64,000 nucleotides of DNA, from contig NZ_JAFIQT010000007.1 in the NCBI RefSeq assembly GCF_017355935.1, forward strand, positions 124,001 through 188,000, read 5' to 3'. Below are positions 18,821 through 26,488 of the stretch, piece after piece (the first letter of the stretch is position 1; each line of letters begins with the position of its first letter). The stretch comes from Telluribacter humicola (GTDB taxonomy: Bacteria > Bacteroidota > Bacteroidia > Cytophagales > Spirosomataceae). The translations under genes and the position numbers were made by a program. The notes below the pieces were generated by a model. That model did no database searches and was not told the origin of the DNA. It saw only the letters and a list, made by a program, of their open reading frames with translations.

Positions 18821-19582
18821 ATGAAGCCAATGCTAACACTAGTGGGTGCGGGACCAGGCGACGCCGAACTGATCACCCTGAAAGGCATCAAAGCGCTAGA
18901 GCAGGCCGATGTAGTCTTATATGATGAATTAGCTAATGCGGCACTACTGGAGTATGCACCCGAGCAGTCGATGAAAATATATGTAGGCAAGAGCGTTGGA
19001 AATGCTTCGTTCACCCAGGATGAGATCAATACTCTTATAGTACGCCTGGCCACAAAACGGGGACACGTTGTACGTCTGAAAGGGGGCGATCCTTTTGTGT
19101 TTGGCAGAGGGCACGAGGAAATTGACTACGCCAAACGCTATGGTATAGAGTGTAAAGTAGTACCCGGTATATCCAGCTGTATAGCGGTACCGGCCTCGCA
19201 GGGTATAGCCGTAACGCGCCGGGGCGTGAGCGAGAGCTTCTGGGTAATTACGGGCACTACCCGGAGCGGAGAAATGTCGGAAGACTTGCAGCTGGCGGCT
19301 CAGTCAAGAGCTACCGTAGTAGTACTGATGGGTATGAATAAGCTGAATGAGATATGCGCTATGTACACGCAGTTTGGCCGGGGACACATGCCGATGGCTG
19401 TCATACAGAACGGTACCCGCCTCGATGAGCGGTGTATAGTAGGACAGGCCTGGGAAATGCCGCGCCTGGTTATGGACAAGGGCGTGGGGGCGCCCGGACC
19501 AGGCATAATCGTGATTGGCGAAGTAGTAGCCCTGCATCCGTCGTATGTAACGGAGTATCTGCAGAGCCTGTCTATAGCCTAG
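18821..19582 (+). CDS. cobA: Uroporphyrinogen-III C-methyltransferase
   Basis: A 253-aa SAM-dependent methyltransferase. It has the N-terminal VGAGPGDAELITLKG, the DVVLYDEL segment, LKGGDPFVFGRG and VPGISSCIAVPA, all standard for SUMT enzymes. It converts uroporphyrinogen III to precorrin-2, the first step to siroheme. The dehydrogenase/ferrochelatase partner is at 30005-30661. It leads the plus-strand half of the nitrate island, divergent from nirB, which needs siroheme. Confidence 0.95.
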   Translation: MKPMLTLVGAGPGDAELITLKGIKALEQADVVLYDELANAALLEYAPEQSMKIYVGKSVGNASFTQDEINTLIVRLATKRGHVVRLKGGDPFVFGRGHEEIDYAKRYGIECKVVPGISSCIAVPASQGIAVTRRGVSESFWVITGTTRSGEMSEDLQLAAQSRATVVVLMGMNKLNEICAMYTQFGRGHMPMAVIQNGTRLDERCIVGQAWEMPRLVMDKGVGAPGPGIIVIGEVVALHPSYVTEYLQSLSIA

Positions 19583-19902
19583 TCACTAACAAAAAAAGCC
19601 GATCCGGTGTGGGGGCACCTTATGGATCGGCCTTACAGGGTTGTCTATGTTAAACACAAACGATTCAAAGAAAATGAAAAAACTCAGGTAAAACAAATCT
19701 CAGGCTCCGGCTTAGGTAGTACTTATTCTGCCTACTGCCCCAGATTGACTTCAGCCTCTCGGAACCAGGTACCTGCTCTCCTTCCATAGTACGCTCCGAA
19801 CTCTCAGGCCGGTTTCTGTAACCGGAACATGTACAGCACCTTATTACCGTTCAGACGTGGCCGCTCGTCTGTCCCTGCTACCACTTTTACCTTTTCATTT
19901 TC
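19583..19902 (+). other. 320-base leader between cobA and the porin gene
   Basis: No convincing ORF. It holds two hairpins: one right after cobA (see next entry) and CCGGTT-tctgt-AACCGG at 19809-19825, about 80 bases before the porin ATG. No TAnnTTTG promoter was recognised. The length and structure leave room for post-transcriptional control, but nothing specific can be named. Confidence 0.4.
19598..19631 (+). terminator. Hairpin after cobA, possible weak terminator
   Basis: GCCGATCC (19598-19605) pairs with GGATCGGC (19624-19631), with inner GGTG/CACC pairing. There is no T run behind it, so it may only partly terminate or may stabilise the cobA message. Confidence 0.45.
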
Positions 19903-21267
19903 ATGCTAAGAGTTTACAAGATATTTTCCATAGGATTTCTGCTCGCCGGATTACTGACGGCCGGAGAATCAGCGGCTCAATTCAGCTTTACCGGGCAGGT
20001 ACGTACCCGCACCGAGCTTCGGGATGGATTTGGGGCTCCCTTACAGGTAGGCCAGAATGCGGCCTTCTTTACCTCGCAGCGCACCCGCCTCAATTTTGGT
20101 TACGCGGGCTACCGCACCAAATTCTTCACGGCTATTCAGGATGTACGGGTGTGGGGGCAGGATGCTTCTACCAACAACCGTATTACTAATCCAGCCCAGA
20201 ATGGTCTGATGGTCCACGAAGCCTGGGCCGAAATCAGCCTGCTGGATACTAATATTACTAAAACAGGCAAAGACTTATCTCTCAAAATAGGACGCCAGGA
20301 ACTCGTATACGACGACAGCCGACTACTCGGTAACCTCGATTGGCTCCAGCAGGCTCGCCGCCACGACGCCGCACTACTGAAATACAATCACAACCGCTTT
20401 GTAGCACACCTGGGGGTAGCATTCAACCAGAATAGTGAACTCAAAAGCGGTACCCTTTACAATGGCGTACCTACGGGCTACCCGGCGGGTACCAACGCCA
20501 TCGGTACCATGTACAAGTCGATGCAGTTTATGTACCTCGGTAAGCAGTTCAAGGCCGGCAACGCCTCCTTCCTGGTACTGAAAGACGATTTTAATAAATA
20601 TAGCCTTAATGAAACCGGTGCTAAAGTACCTGCACAGGGTACCTGGAGCCGGGTAACGGTAGGGCCTTACTTGAATACAAAGCTGGGCAAAAGCATCAGC
20701 CTGACCGCAAGCGCCTATCTGCAGAGCGGAAAGGATAAGGACGGGGCTAATCTGCGCGCTTATACCTACTCTCTGAGTACCCTCTACGCCGTCAACAAGC
20801 GCTTTGCCATCGGCCCCGGAGTTGACTATCTCTCGGGCAACGGTGTCGGCTCGACCGGCAACCGCCGCTTCGACCCCTTGTATGGTACTCCTCATAAGTT
20901 CTGGGGGCAGATGGACTACTTCTACGTAGCTGACGGCTTTGGCAAGGGCGGCCTGGTAGACTACTACCTGAGCAGCATCATCAAGGTATCTCCCCGCTTT
21001 TCCATCCATACAGATCTGCACGAGTTTGCCAGCGCAACCGCCGTCATGAGCAGCGACCAGAACAGACTGAGCCGCAGCTACGGTACCGAGCTGGATATGA
21101 TCATGAACTATACGATCACGAAGACCATCGGTCTGCAGGGAGGGTACTGTACCTTCTTTACTACGCCTACCCTGGCGGCCGTCAAAGGAGTAAGCAATGC
21201 CCGCAGCAACGCCAACTGGGCCTATCTGATGATCAACATTAAACCTGATTTTTTGGCAAAGCAGTAG
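19903..21267 (+). CDS. Alginate-export-like outer-membrane porin of the nitrate island
   Basis: A 454-aa exported beta-barrel. The signal peptide ends at ESAAQ, then FSFTGQVRTRTELRDGF and TSQRTRLNFGY start the barrel, and KIGRQELVYDDSRLLGN is typical of the alginate-export (AlgE-like) family. These barrels pass anions across the outer membrane. Placed directly before the inner-membrane nitrate transporter, it may be the outer-membrane route for nitrate or nitrite; that substrate is inferred from context and not from the family. Confidence 0.8.
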   Translation: MLRVYKIFSIGFLLAGLLTAGESAAQFSFTGQVRTRTELRDGFGAPLQVGQNAAFFTSQRTRLNFGYAGYRTKFFTAIQDVRVWGQDASTNNRITNPAQNGLMVHEAWAEISLLDTNITKTGKDLSLKIGRQELVYDDSRLLGNLDWLQQARRHDAALLKYNHNRFVAHLGVAFNQNSELKSGTLYNGVPTGYPAGTNAIGTMYKSMQFMYLGKQFKAGNASFLVLKDDFNKYSLNETGAKVPAQGTWSRVTVGPYLNTKLGKSISLTASAYLQSGKDKDGANLRAYTYSLSTLYAVNKRFAIGPGVDYLSGNGVGSTGNRRFDPLYGTPHKFWGQMDYFYVADGFGKGGLVDYYLSSIIKVSPRFSIHTDLHEFASATAVMSSDQNRLSRSYGTELDMIMNYTITKTIGLQGGYCTFFTTPTLAAVKGVSNARSNANWAYLMINIKPDFLAKQ

Positions 21268-21345
21268 CCTTCCGACGGCCTCCCCCCGTCGCAGCTCCAC
21301 TGCATAACCTGTTTCATTTTTAATCTCTTAAACTGATCCAAAATC

Positions 21346-22665
21346 ATGTCTACCATAAATAACAAACCGCTCGAAAAGCTCAATATATTCAGCATCAAGG
21401 GTATCCAGATGCGCACGTTTCACCTGACCTGGGTAGCCTTCTTTTTCTGTTTCTTTGGCTGGTTTGGTATTGCCCCTCTGATGAAGATCATCAAGGATGA
21501 CCTGGGCCTTACCAAAGAGCAGATCGGTAACACCATCATCGCTTCGGTAGCGGCTACCGTTATCGCCCGCGTACTGATTGGCCGCCTGTGTGACACCTGG
21601 GGACCACGTAAGGCCTACTCGGCTCTACTGGCTGTTTCGTCCATTCCGGTGATTATGGTAGGCTTTGCTAATAGCTACGAGTCATTCCTGCTGTTCCGTC
21701 TGGCCATTGGAGTGATCGGAGCTTCCTTCGTAATTACGCAGTACCATACGTCGGTGATGTTTGACAAGAAGATTGTAGGTACGGCCAATGCCGTGGCCGG
21801 TGGCTGGGGTAACCTGGGTGGTGGCGTAACGAACATGGTCATGCCGCTGATCTTTGCCGCTTTTATAGGGATGGGTTACTTACCTTCTTCGGCCTGGCGC
21901 CTGGCCATGGTAGTACCCGGGGTAATCCTGCTGGTGCTGTCAGTACTGTACTACTTCAATACTAAAGATACCCCGGCCGGTAACTTCGACGAGATTGAGG
22001 CCACTAATACAGCTGCTTCTCCCAAAGCAAAAGGTACTCTGGCCATGGCCGCCAAAGACCCCCGCACCTGGATCCTGTTCCTGGCCTACGGCGCCTGTTT
22101 TGGTATCGAAATCACCTTTGACAACGTAGCCGCCCTATACTTCGCTGAGAACTTCGGAGCTACCCTGACTACCGCCGGTATACTGGCAGGTACCTTCGGC
22201 TTTATGAACCTGTTTGCCCGGGCTATGGGCGGTATCATGGCGGATAAAGTAGGCAACAAGTACGGTATGCGGGGCAAAGGAACCCTGCTGGCTCTGCTAC
22301 TCGCGCTGGAAGGCGTAGGTATCGCTCTGTTCTCGCAATCAGGAAATATACTCTATGCCGTAATCGCCATGCTGGGCTTCGCCATGTTCCTGAAAATGGC
22401 CAACGGAGTTACCTACGCCATCGTGCCTTTTATCAACCGCAAGGCTATGGGCTCGGTGAGTGGTATTGTAGGAGCCGGTGGTAACGTAGGCGCGGTACTG
22501 GCGGGCTTCCTCTTCAAGTCGAGCGCTATTACCTACGCACAGGCCTTTATGTACATCGGAGTAGCCGTAGCCGTGGTGGGTGCCATCGTAGCCCTGACGC
22601 GCTTCGATAAGGAAAGTGTAGAAGTAGAGAAAGCAGAAAACGCAGAAGTAGCCGTAGCTGCTTAG
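21346..22665 (+). CDS. Nitrate/nitrite MFS transporter, NarK/NasA type
   Basis: A 439-aa polytopic membrane protein of the nitrate/nitrite porter family. Two nitrate-signature-like glycine-rich motifs are visible: GGWGNLGGGVTNMVMP in the first half and GIVGAGGNVGAVLAGFLF in the second, plus the MFS loop motif RLCDTWGPRKAYS. It imports nitrate across the inner membrane for the reductase encoded downstream. It could equally be called narK or nasA; direction of transport cannot be read from sequence. Confidence 0.93.
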   Translation: MSTINNKPLEKLNIFSIKGIQMRTFHLTWVAFFFCFFGWFGIAPLMKIIKDDLGLTKEQIGNTIIASVAATVIARVLIGRLCDTWGPRKAYSALLAVSSIPVIMVGFANSYESFLLFRLAIGVIGASFVITQYHTSVMFDKKIVGTANAVAGGWGNLGGGVTNMVMPLIFAAFIGMGYLPSSAWRLAMVVPGVILLVLSVLYYFNTKDTPAGNFDEIEATNTAASPKAKGTLAMAAKDPRTWILFLAYGACFGIEITFDNVAALYFAENFGATLTTAGILAGTFGFMNLFARAMGGIMADKVGNKYGMRGKGTLLALLLALEGVGIALFSQSGNILYAVIAMLGFAMFLKMANGVTYAIVPFINRKAMGSVSGIVGAGGNVGAVLAGFLFKSSAITYAQAFMYIGVAVAVVGAIVALTRFDKESVEVEKAENAEVAVAA

Positions 22666-22674
22666 CATTCAAAC

Positions 22675-22704
22675 CTGTCCCGGTAGTACGTACTACCGGG
22701 ACAG
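22675..22704 (+). repeat. Perfect 30-bp palindrome after the nitrate transporter gene
   Basis: Two 15-bp arms (22675-22689 and 22690-22704) with no spacer, 10 bases after the transporter stop. No T run follows, so it is not a classic terminator. It may stabilise the 3' end of the transporter message or set unequal expression of transporter and reductase. Confidence 0.6.
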
Positions 22705-22779
22705 CACCAATTAACTTTTGACTAATACATACATCTACTAGCTAACAGCTACTAGCTACTACCTAAAAGCTTACTACCT

Positions 22780-25700
22780 ATGAATCCAAAAACCACTCGA
22801 CATAAAACCACTTGTTGCTACTGTGGCGTGGGCTGCGGAGTGGTGGTAAAGCAGGAACCAAATGGACGCTTAACCGTAGAAGGCGATAAAGAACATCCAT
22901 CCAACCGCGGGATGTTGTGCTCCAAGGGTATGAACCTGCATTACACTGTTTCAGATCAGTCAGACCGGCTCCTGTACCCCCAGATGCGCCTCAACCGCTC
23001 TATGCCTCTGCAGCGCGTTGGTTGGGATACGGCCCTTGAGCGTACCGCCGCCGTATTTCGGACATTTATTCAGAAATATGGCCCTGATTCGGTTGCTTTC
23101 TATGTATCGGGCCAGTGCCTTACCGAAGAGTACTACCTGGTCAACAAGCTCATCAAAGGATTCATAGGCTCCAATAACATTGACACCAACTCCCGGCTCT
23201 GTATGAGCTCGGCGGTGGTAGGATATAAGCTGACGCTGGGTGAAGACTCGGTACCGGTATGCTACGATGATATTGAGGAGGCGGATGTATTCTATGTGCA
23301 GGGAGCCAATCCCGCCTGGTGCCACCCCATTATCTGGCGGCGTATAGAGGCGCACAAAGCGGCCAATCCGGCCGTAAAGATTATCTGCGTAGATCCCCGC
23401 CGGACCGACACAGCCCGCTCTTCTGACCTGCATCTGCCCATTCGCCCCGGTACCGACATAGTGCTTAACAATGCCATCGGTCGCCTGCTGATCGAGAAGG
23501 ACTATATCAACGAAGAATTCATAGTAAACCATACCGATGGCTTCACGGCCTACCGTGAGCAGGTAATGAAGCGTACGGTGGACGAAGCCGCTGACCTGTG
23601 TGGTGTTCCCGCTGAAGATATTGAAAAGGCAGCCGGCCTGATTGGACGCTCAAAAGGCTTCCTGTCCCTCTGGACTATGGGTATGAATCAGTCGGTCGTA
23701 GGGGTTAATAAAAACCTGTCGCTCATTGACCTGCACCTCATCACGGGGCGTATCGGTACGCCCGGCAACGGCCCCTTCTCCCTGACGGGACAGCCCAATG
23801 CCATGGGTGGACGTGAGGTAGGTGGTCTGGCTAATATACTCCCCGGCCACCGGGAGGTAACCAACGCCGCCCACCGGGACGAAGTAGAGCGATACTGGAA
23901 TGCCCCCGTTCACATCGCTGCGAAGCCCGGCCTGACCGCAACCGAGATGTTCGAAGCACTGGCTAATGATAAACTCAAAGCTATCTGGATCATCAATACT
24001 AACCCGATGGTGAGTATGCCCGATGCCAACGCCGTAGAGAAAGCTCTGAAAGGGGCTCGCTTTGTGGTGGTACAGGACGTATCCAACCGGGCTGATACTG
24101 TACAATTTGCCGATGTGGTACTTCCGGCCGCCGCCTGGCTCGAAAAGGAAGGTACTATGACCAACGCCGAGCGCCGTGTCACGCATCTATCCAAAGTACT
24201 GGATGCTCCCGGCGAAGCCCTTCCCGACGTAGAGATCATCTGGCGCTTCGCCCAGAAAATGGGCTTCGGCGAATCATTCAATTACACTAGTCCCTCGGAA
24301 GTATATGAAGAATATACCCAACTCACCGCAGGTACTAACATAAACGTAACGGGTGTAAACTACGAGGTACTCAAAGAGCGCCGCAGTATACAGTGGCCTT
24401 TTCAGGAGGAGGAAGGGAGGAAAGGAGGAGAGGAGAAAAGAAACTTTAGTCATCCAATCGCTATTAATGGGCAGACTTCTGTAGGAACGAAGCGCCTGTT
24501 TACTGATAAAGTATTTTATACTCCCAACGGACGGGCGCAGATCCATGCTGTACCGGATGAGAATGCGTCCGAAGGTACCGATGCAGACTTCCCGCTGGTA
24601 CTGACCACCGGCCGCATCCGTGACCAGTGGCATACCATGACCAAAACAGGTCGCATAGCTAAGCTAAACCAGCATACCCCTCAGCCCTTCCTACAAATTC
24701 ACCCTGATGATGCACAGGCTCGTAGTATCAGGGATGGACAATTGGTTGAAATCAAAGGCCGCCGAGGAGAAGTACGCGTAAAGGCTCAGGTTACGGAGGA
24801 CGTTAGACCGGGTGTCTGCTTTCTGCCGATGCACTGGGGTAAAATCCTGAACAGTAATTTGGGCCGTGCTAATAACCTGACCAGTTCGCTGGTTGATCCG
24901 CGTTCTAAGGAACCAGACTTCAAGTTCTCAGCCGTACAGGTAACCCCTTATTGCAAGCCGGTTGAGAAAATAATTGTGATCGGAGCCGGATCGGCAGGCC
25001 TTGGATTTATCAACGCGTATCGTTCGGTGAATCAGGAGGACGAGATTCATGTATTCTCTAAGGAAATCTATCCCTTCTACAACCGGGTGCTCCTCCCCGA
25101 CTACATCAGTGGTGCCCAGCAGTGGGAGCAACTGGTAAAGCTACGGGAGGAGCAGTTTGCCGAATCGAATATTACGGTACACAAAGGCGTAGGCATCGTC
25201 CATATCGATCGAAAAAATAAGGTAGTGACCGATACCGAGGGACGTGAACATAACTACGACAAACTCCTGCTCGGAACGGGCAGCCGGGCTTTCATGCCAC
25301 CGGGTGTACCTCGTATGGAGGGTATCTTCAACATGCGTTCCCGCCTGGATGCCGACTCACTCCTCCCCTTCCTTCAGCAACCCAACCCACACGCGGTAAT
25401 TGTGGGAGGTGGACTATTGGGACTGGAGCTAGCCGCTTCGCTACGTGAGATCAATGTGCAGGTAACAGTTATCCAGCGGATTAGTCGCTTTATGGAGCGT
25501 CAGTTGGACCCTCTTGCCGGTGAGCTGCTGTACCAGGAGCTGGTGGACCGGGGCATTGAGGTATTCTTTAACGATGAAGTTCAGACATTCCACGGTACTG
25601 ACAAACTGGAAGGTATCCAGCTCAAATCTGGCCGTCGCCTCGACTGCCAGGTAGTGGTAGTAGCCATTGGTACGGTACCCAGTATAGAACTGGCGCGTGA

Positions 25701-26364
25701 ATCCGGCCTCGAATGCAACCGTGGCGTGGTGGTAAATGACTACCTGCAGACGTCCGACCCGGATATATTTGCCGCCGGTGAGATAGCGCAGTGGCGCGGA
25801 CAAATGTGGGGTATTACGCTGGCCGCCGAACAACAGGCCGAAGTAGCCGCCAAATACATACTCGGCGATATCACTACGCCTTACAAGGGGAGTGTATCCA
25901 TGAATATCCTCAAGATGGAGGGCCTGCATCTGTGCAGCATCGGCCTCCCCGAAGCACCGCCTAATGATCCTGATTACGAGGAGATTGTATTTATAGACAA
26001 ATCGCAGCGCTACTACAAGAAATGCATCGTCTACCGCGACAAGCTGGTAGGAGCCATCATGGTAGGCGACAAAAACGAGTTCCTGGAGTTCCGCGACCTG
26101 ATTGCCAACGGCGTGGAGCTTTCGGAGAAGCGCCTCCAGCTGCTACGCTCCGGCAAGCAAGCCGATCCGGTAGAAGGGAAGTTGGTCTGCTCCTGCAACA
26201 ACGTTGGACAGGGGAATCTTGAGCGGGCCATTCAGGCCGGATGTACAGATTTCAAGCAGCTATGCCAGCAAACCGGTGCCGGTACCGGCTGCGGCTCCTG
26301 CCGCCCCGAAGTACGCAGTATTCTGGAAAGATTAAACGAACCAGTATTAGTAGCAGGTACTTAA
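22780..26364 (+). CDS. Fused assimilatory nitrate reductase: Mo-bis-MGD catalytic part plus FAD/NAD(P)H and BFD modules
   Basis: An 1194-aa cytoplasmic protein. Residues 12-47 carry CxxCxxxC-x27-C (C12, C15, C19, C47) for [4Fe-4S]. The molybdopterin domains run to about 715 with the likely Mo-ligand C141 (RLCMSSAVVGYK) and the dinucleotide-binding domain from about 600. A second enzyme follows: FAD motif VIGAGSAGLGF (about 732), NAD(P)H motif VIVGGGLLGLELA (about 870), and a BFD-type [2Fe-2S] domain with CSCNNVGQGN and GCGSC (about 1135-1185). This equals NasC (catalytic) plus a NasB-like electron-transfer subunit in one chain. A purine-rich, charged insert sits at about 542-555. Confidence 0.95.
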   Translation: MNPKTTRHKTTCCYCGVGCGVVVKQEPNGRLTVEGDKEHPSNRGMLCSKGMNLHYTVSDQSDRLLYPQMRLNRSMPLQRVGWDTALERTAAVFRTFIQKYGPDSVAFYVSGQCLTEEYYLVNKLIKGFIGSNNIDTNSRLCMSSAVVGYKLTLGEDSVPVCYDDIEEADVFYVQGANPAWCHPIIWRRIEAHKAANPAVKIICVDPRRTDTARSSDLHLPIRPGTDIVLNNAIGRLLIEKDYINEEFIVNHTDGFTAYREQVMKRTVDEAADLCGVPAEDIEKAAGLIGRSKGFLSLWTMGMNQSVVGVNKNLSLIDLHLITGRIGTPGNGPFSLTGQPNAMGGREVGGLANILPGHREVTNAAHRDEVERYWNAPVHIAAKPGLTATEMFEALANDKLKAIWIINTNPMVSMPDANAVEKALKGARFVVVQDVSNRADTVQFADVVLPAAAWLEKEGTMTNAERRVTHLSKVLDAPGEALPDVEIIWRFAQKMGFGESFNYTSPSEVYEEYTQLTAGTNINVTGVNYEVLKERRSIQWPFQEEEGRKGGEEKRNFSHPIAINGQTSVGTKRLFTDKVFYTPNGRAQIHAVPDENASEGTDADFPLVLTTGRIRDQWHTMTKTGRIAKLNQHTPQPFLQIHPDDAQARSIRDGQLVEIKGRRGEVRVKAQVTEDVRPGVCFLPMHWGKILNSNLGRANNLTSSLVDPRSKEPDFKFSAVQVTPYCKPVEKIIVIGAGSAGLGFINAYRSVNQEDEIHVFSKEIYPFYNRVLLPDYISGAQQWEQLVKLREEQFAESNITVHKGVGIVHIDRKNKVVTDTEGREHNYDKLLLGTGSRAFMPPGVPRMEGIFNMRSRLDADSLLPFLQQPNPHAVIVGGGLLGLELAASLREINVQVTVIQRISRFMERQLDPLAGELLYQELVDRGIEVFFNDEVQTFHGTDKLEGIQLKSGRRLDCQVVVVAIGTVPSIELARESGLECNRGVVVNDYLQTSDPDIFAAGEIAQWRGQMWGITLAAEQQAEVAAKYILGDITTPYKGSVSMNILKMEGLHLCSIGLPEAPPNDPDYEEIVFIDKSQRYYKKCIVYRDKLVGAIMVGDKNEFLEFRDLIANGVELSEKRLQLLRSGKQADPVEGKLVCSCNNVGQGNLERAIQAGCTDFKQLCQQTGAGTGCGSCRPEVRSILERLNEPVLVAGT
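24404..24443 (+). repeat. 40-base all-purine tract inside the nitrate reductase gene
   Basis: Uninterrupted A/G run encoding a Glu/Lys/Gly/Arg stretch between molybdopterin domains. The core GAAGGGAGGAAAGGAGGA (24412-24429) is nearly repeated in intergenic DNA at 33589-33603 and 43086-43106, so it may be a dispersed repeat that entered the gene in frame. Confidence 0.6.
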
Positions 26365-26436
26365 ACCATTGGGGACAAGTACCTTCCCGGGGGCTATTTT
26401 GATAGCCAGGTACTAAGGCCTGTGGGGACACAGGCC
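26355..26436 (+). promoter_or_regulatory. Alternative hairpins at the nitrate reductase stop codon
   Basis: AGGTACTT (26355-26362, overlapping the stop codon) and AGGTACT (26408-26414) can both pair with AAGTACCT (26377-26384), so two folds exclude each other. The second is extended by GGCTA/TAGCC (26392-26396 with 26403-26407). A separate strong hairpin GGCCTGTG-ggga-CACAGGCC follows at 26417-26436. No T run follows. It lies before the rubredoxin-domain gene; a switch is possible, chance pairing of common GTACC words is the alternative. Confidence 0.4.
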
Positions 26437-26488
26437 GAGGAGAAAAAAGCCTAAAGCATACAGCCTATTGCCTAAAGCACGAAAACCC

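Noticed and set aside
20374-21300. 308-aa minus-strand open frame covering the porin gene
   Set aside because: The plus-strand porin has a signal peptide and family motifs; the opposite frame has none.
22735-22770. Tandem repeat of AGCTACTAGCTA-like words before the nitrate reductase gene
   Set aside because: Only short, imperfect words repeat; likely simple-sequence drift in a gap and not a defined element.
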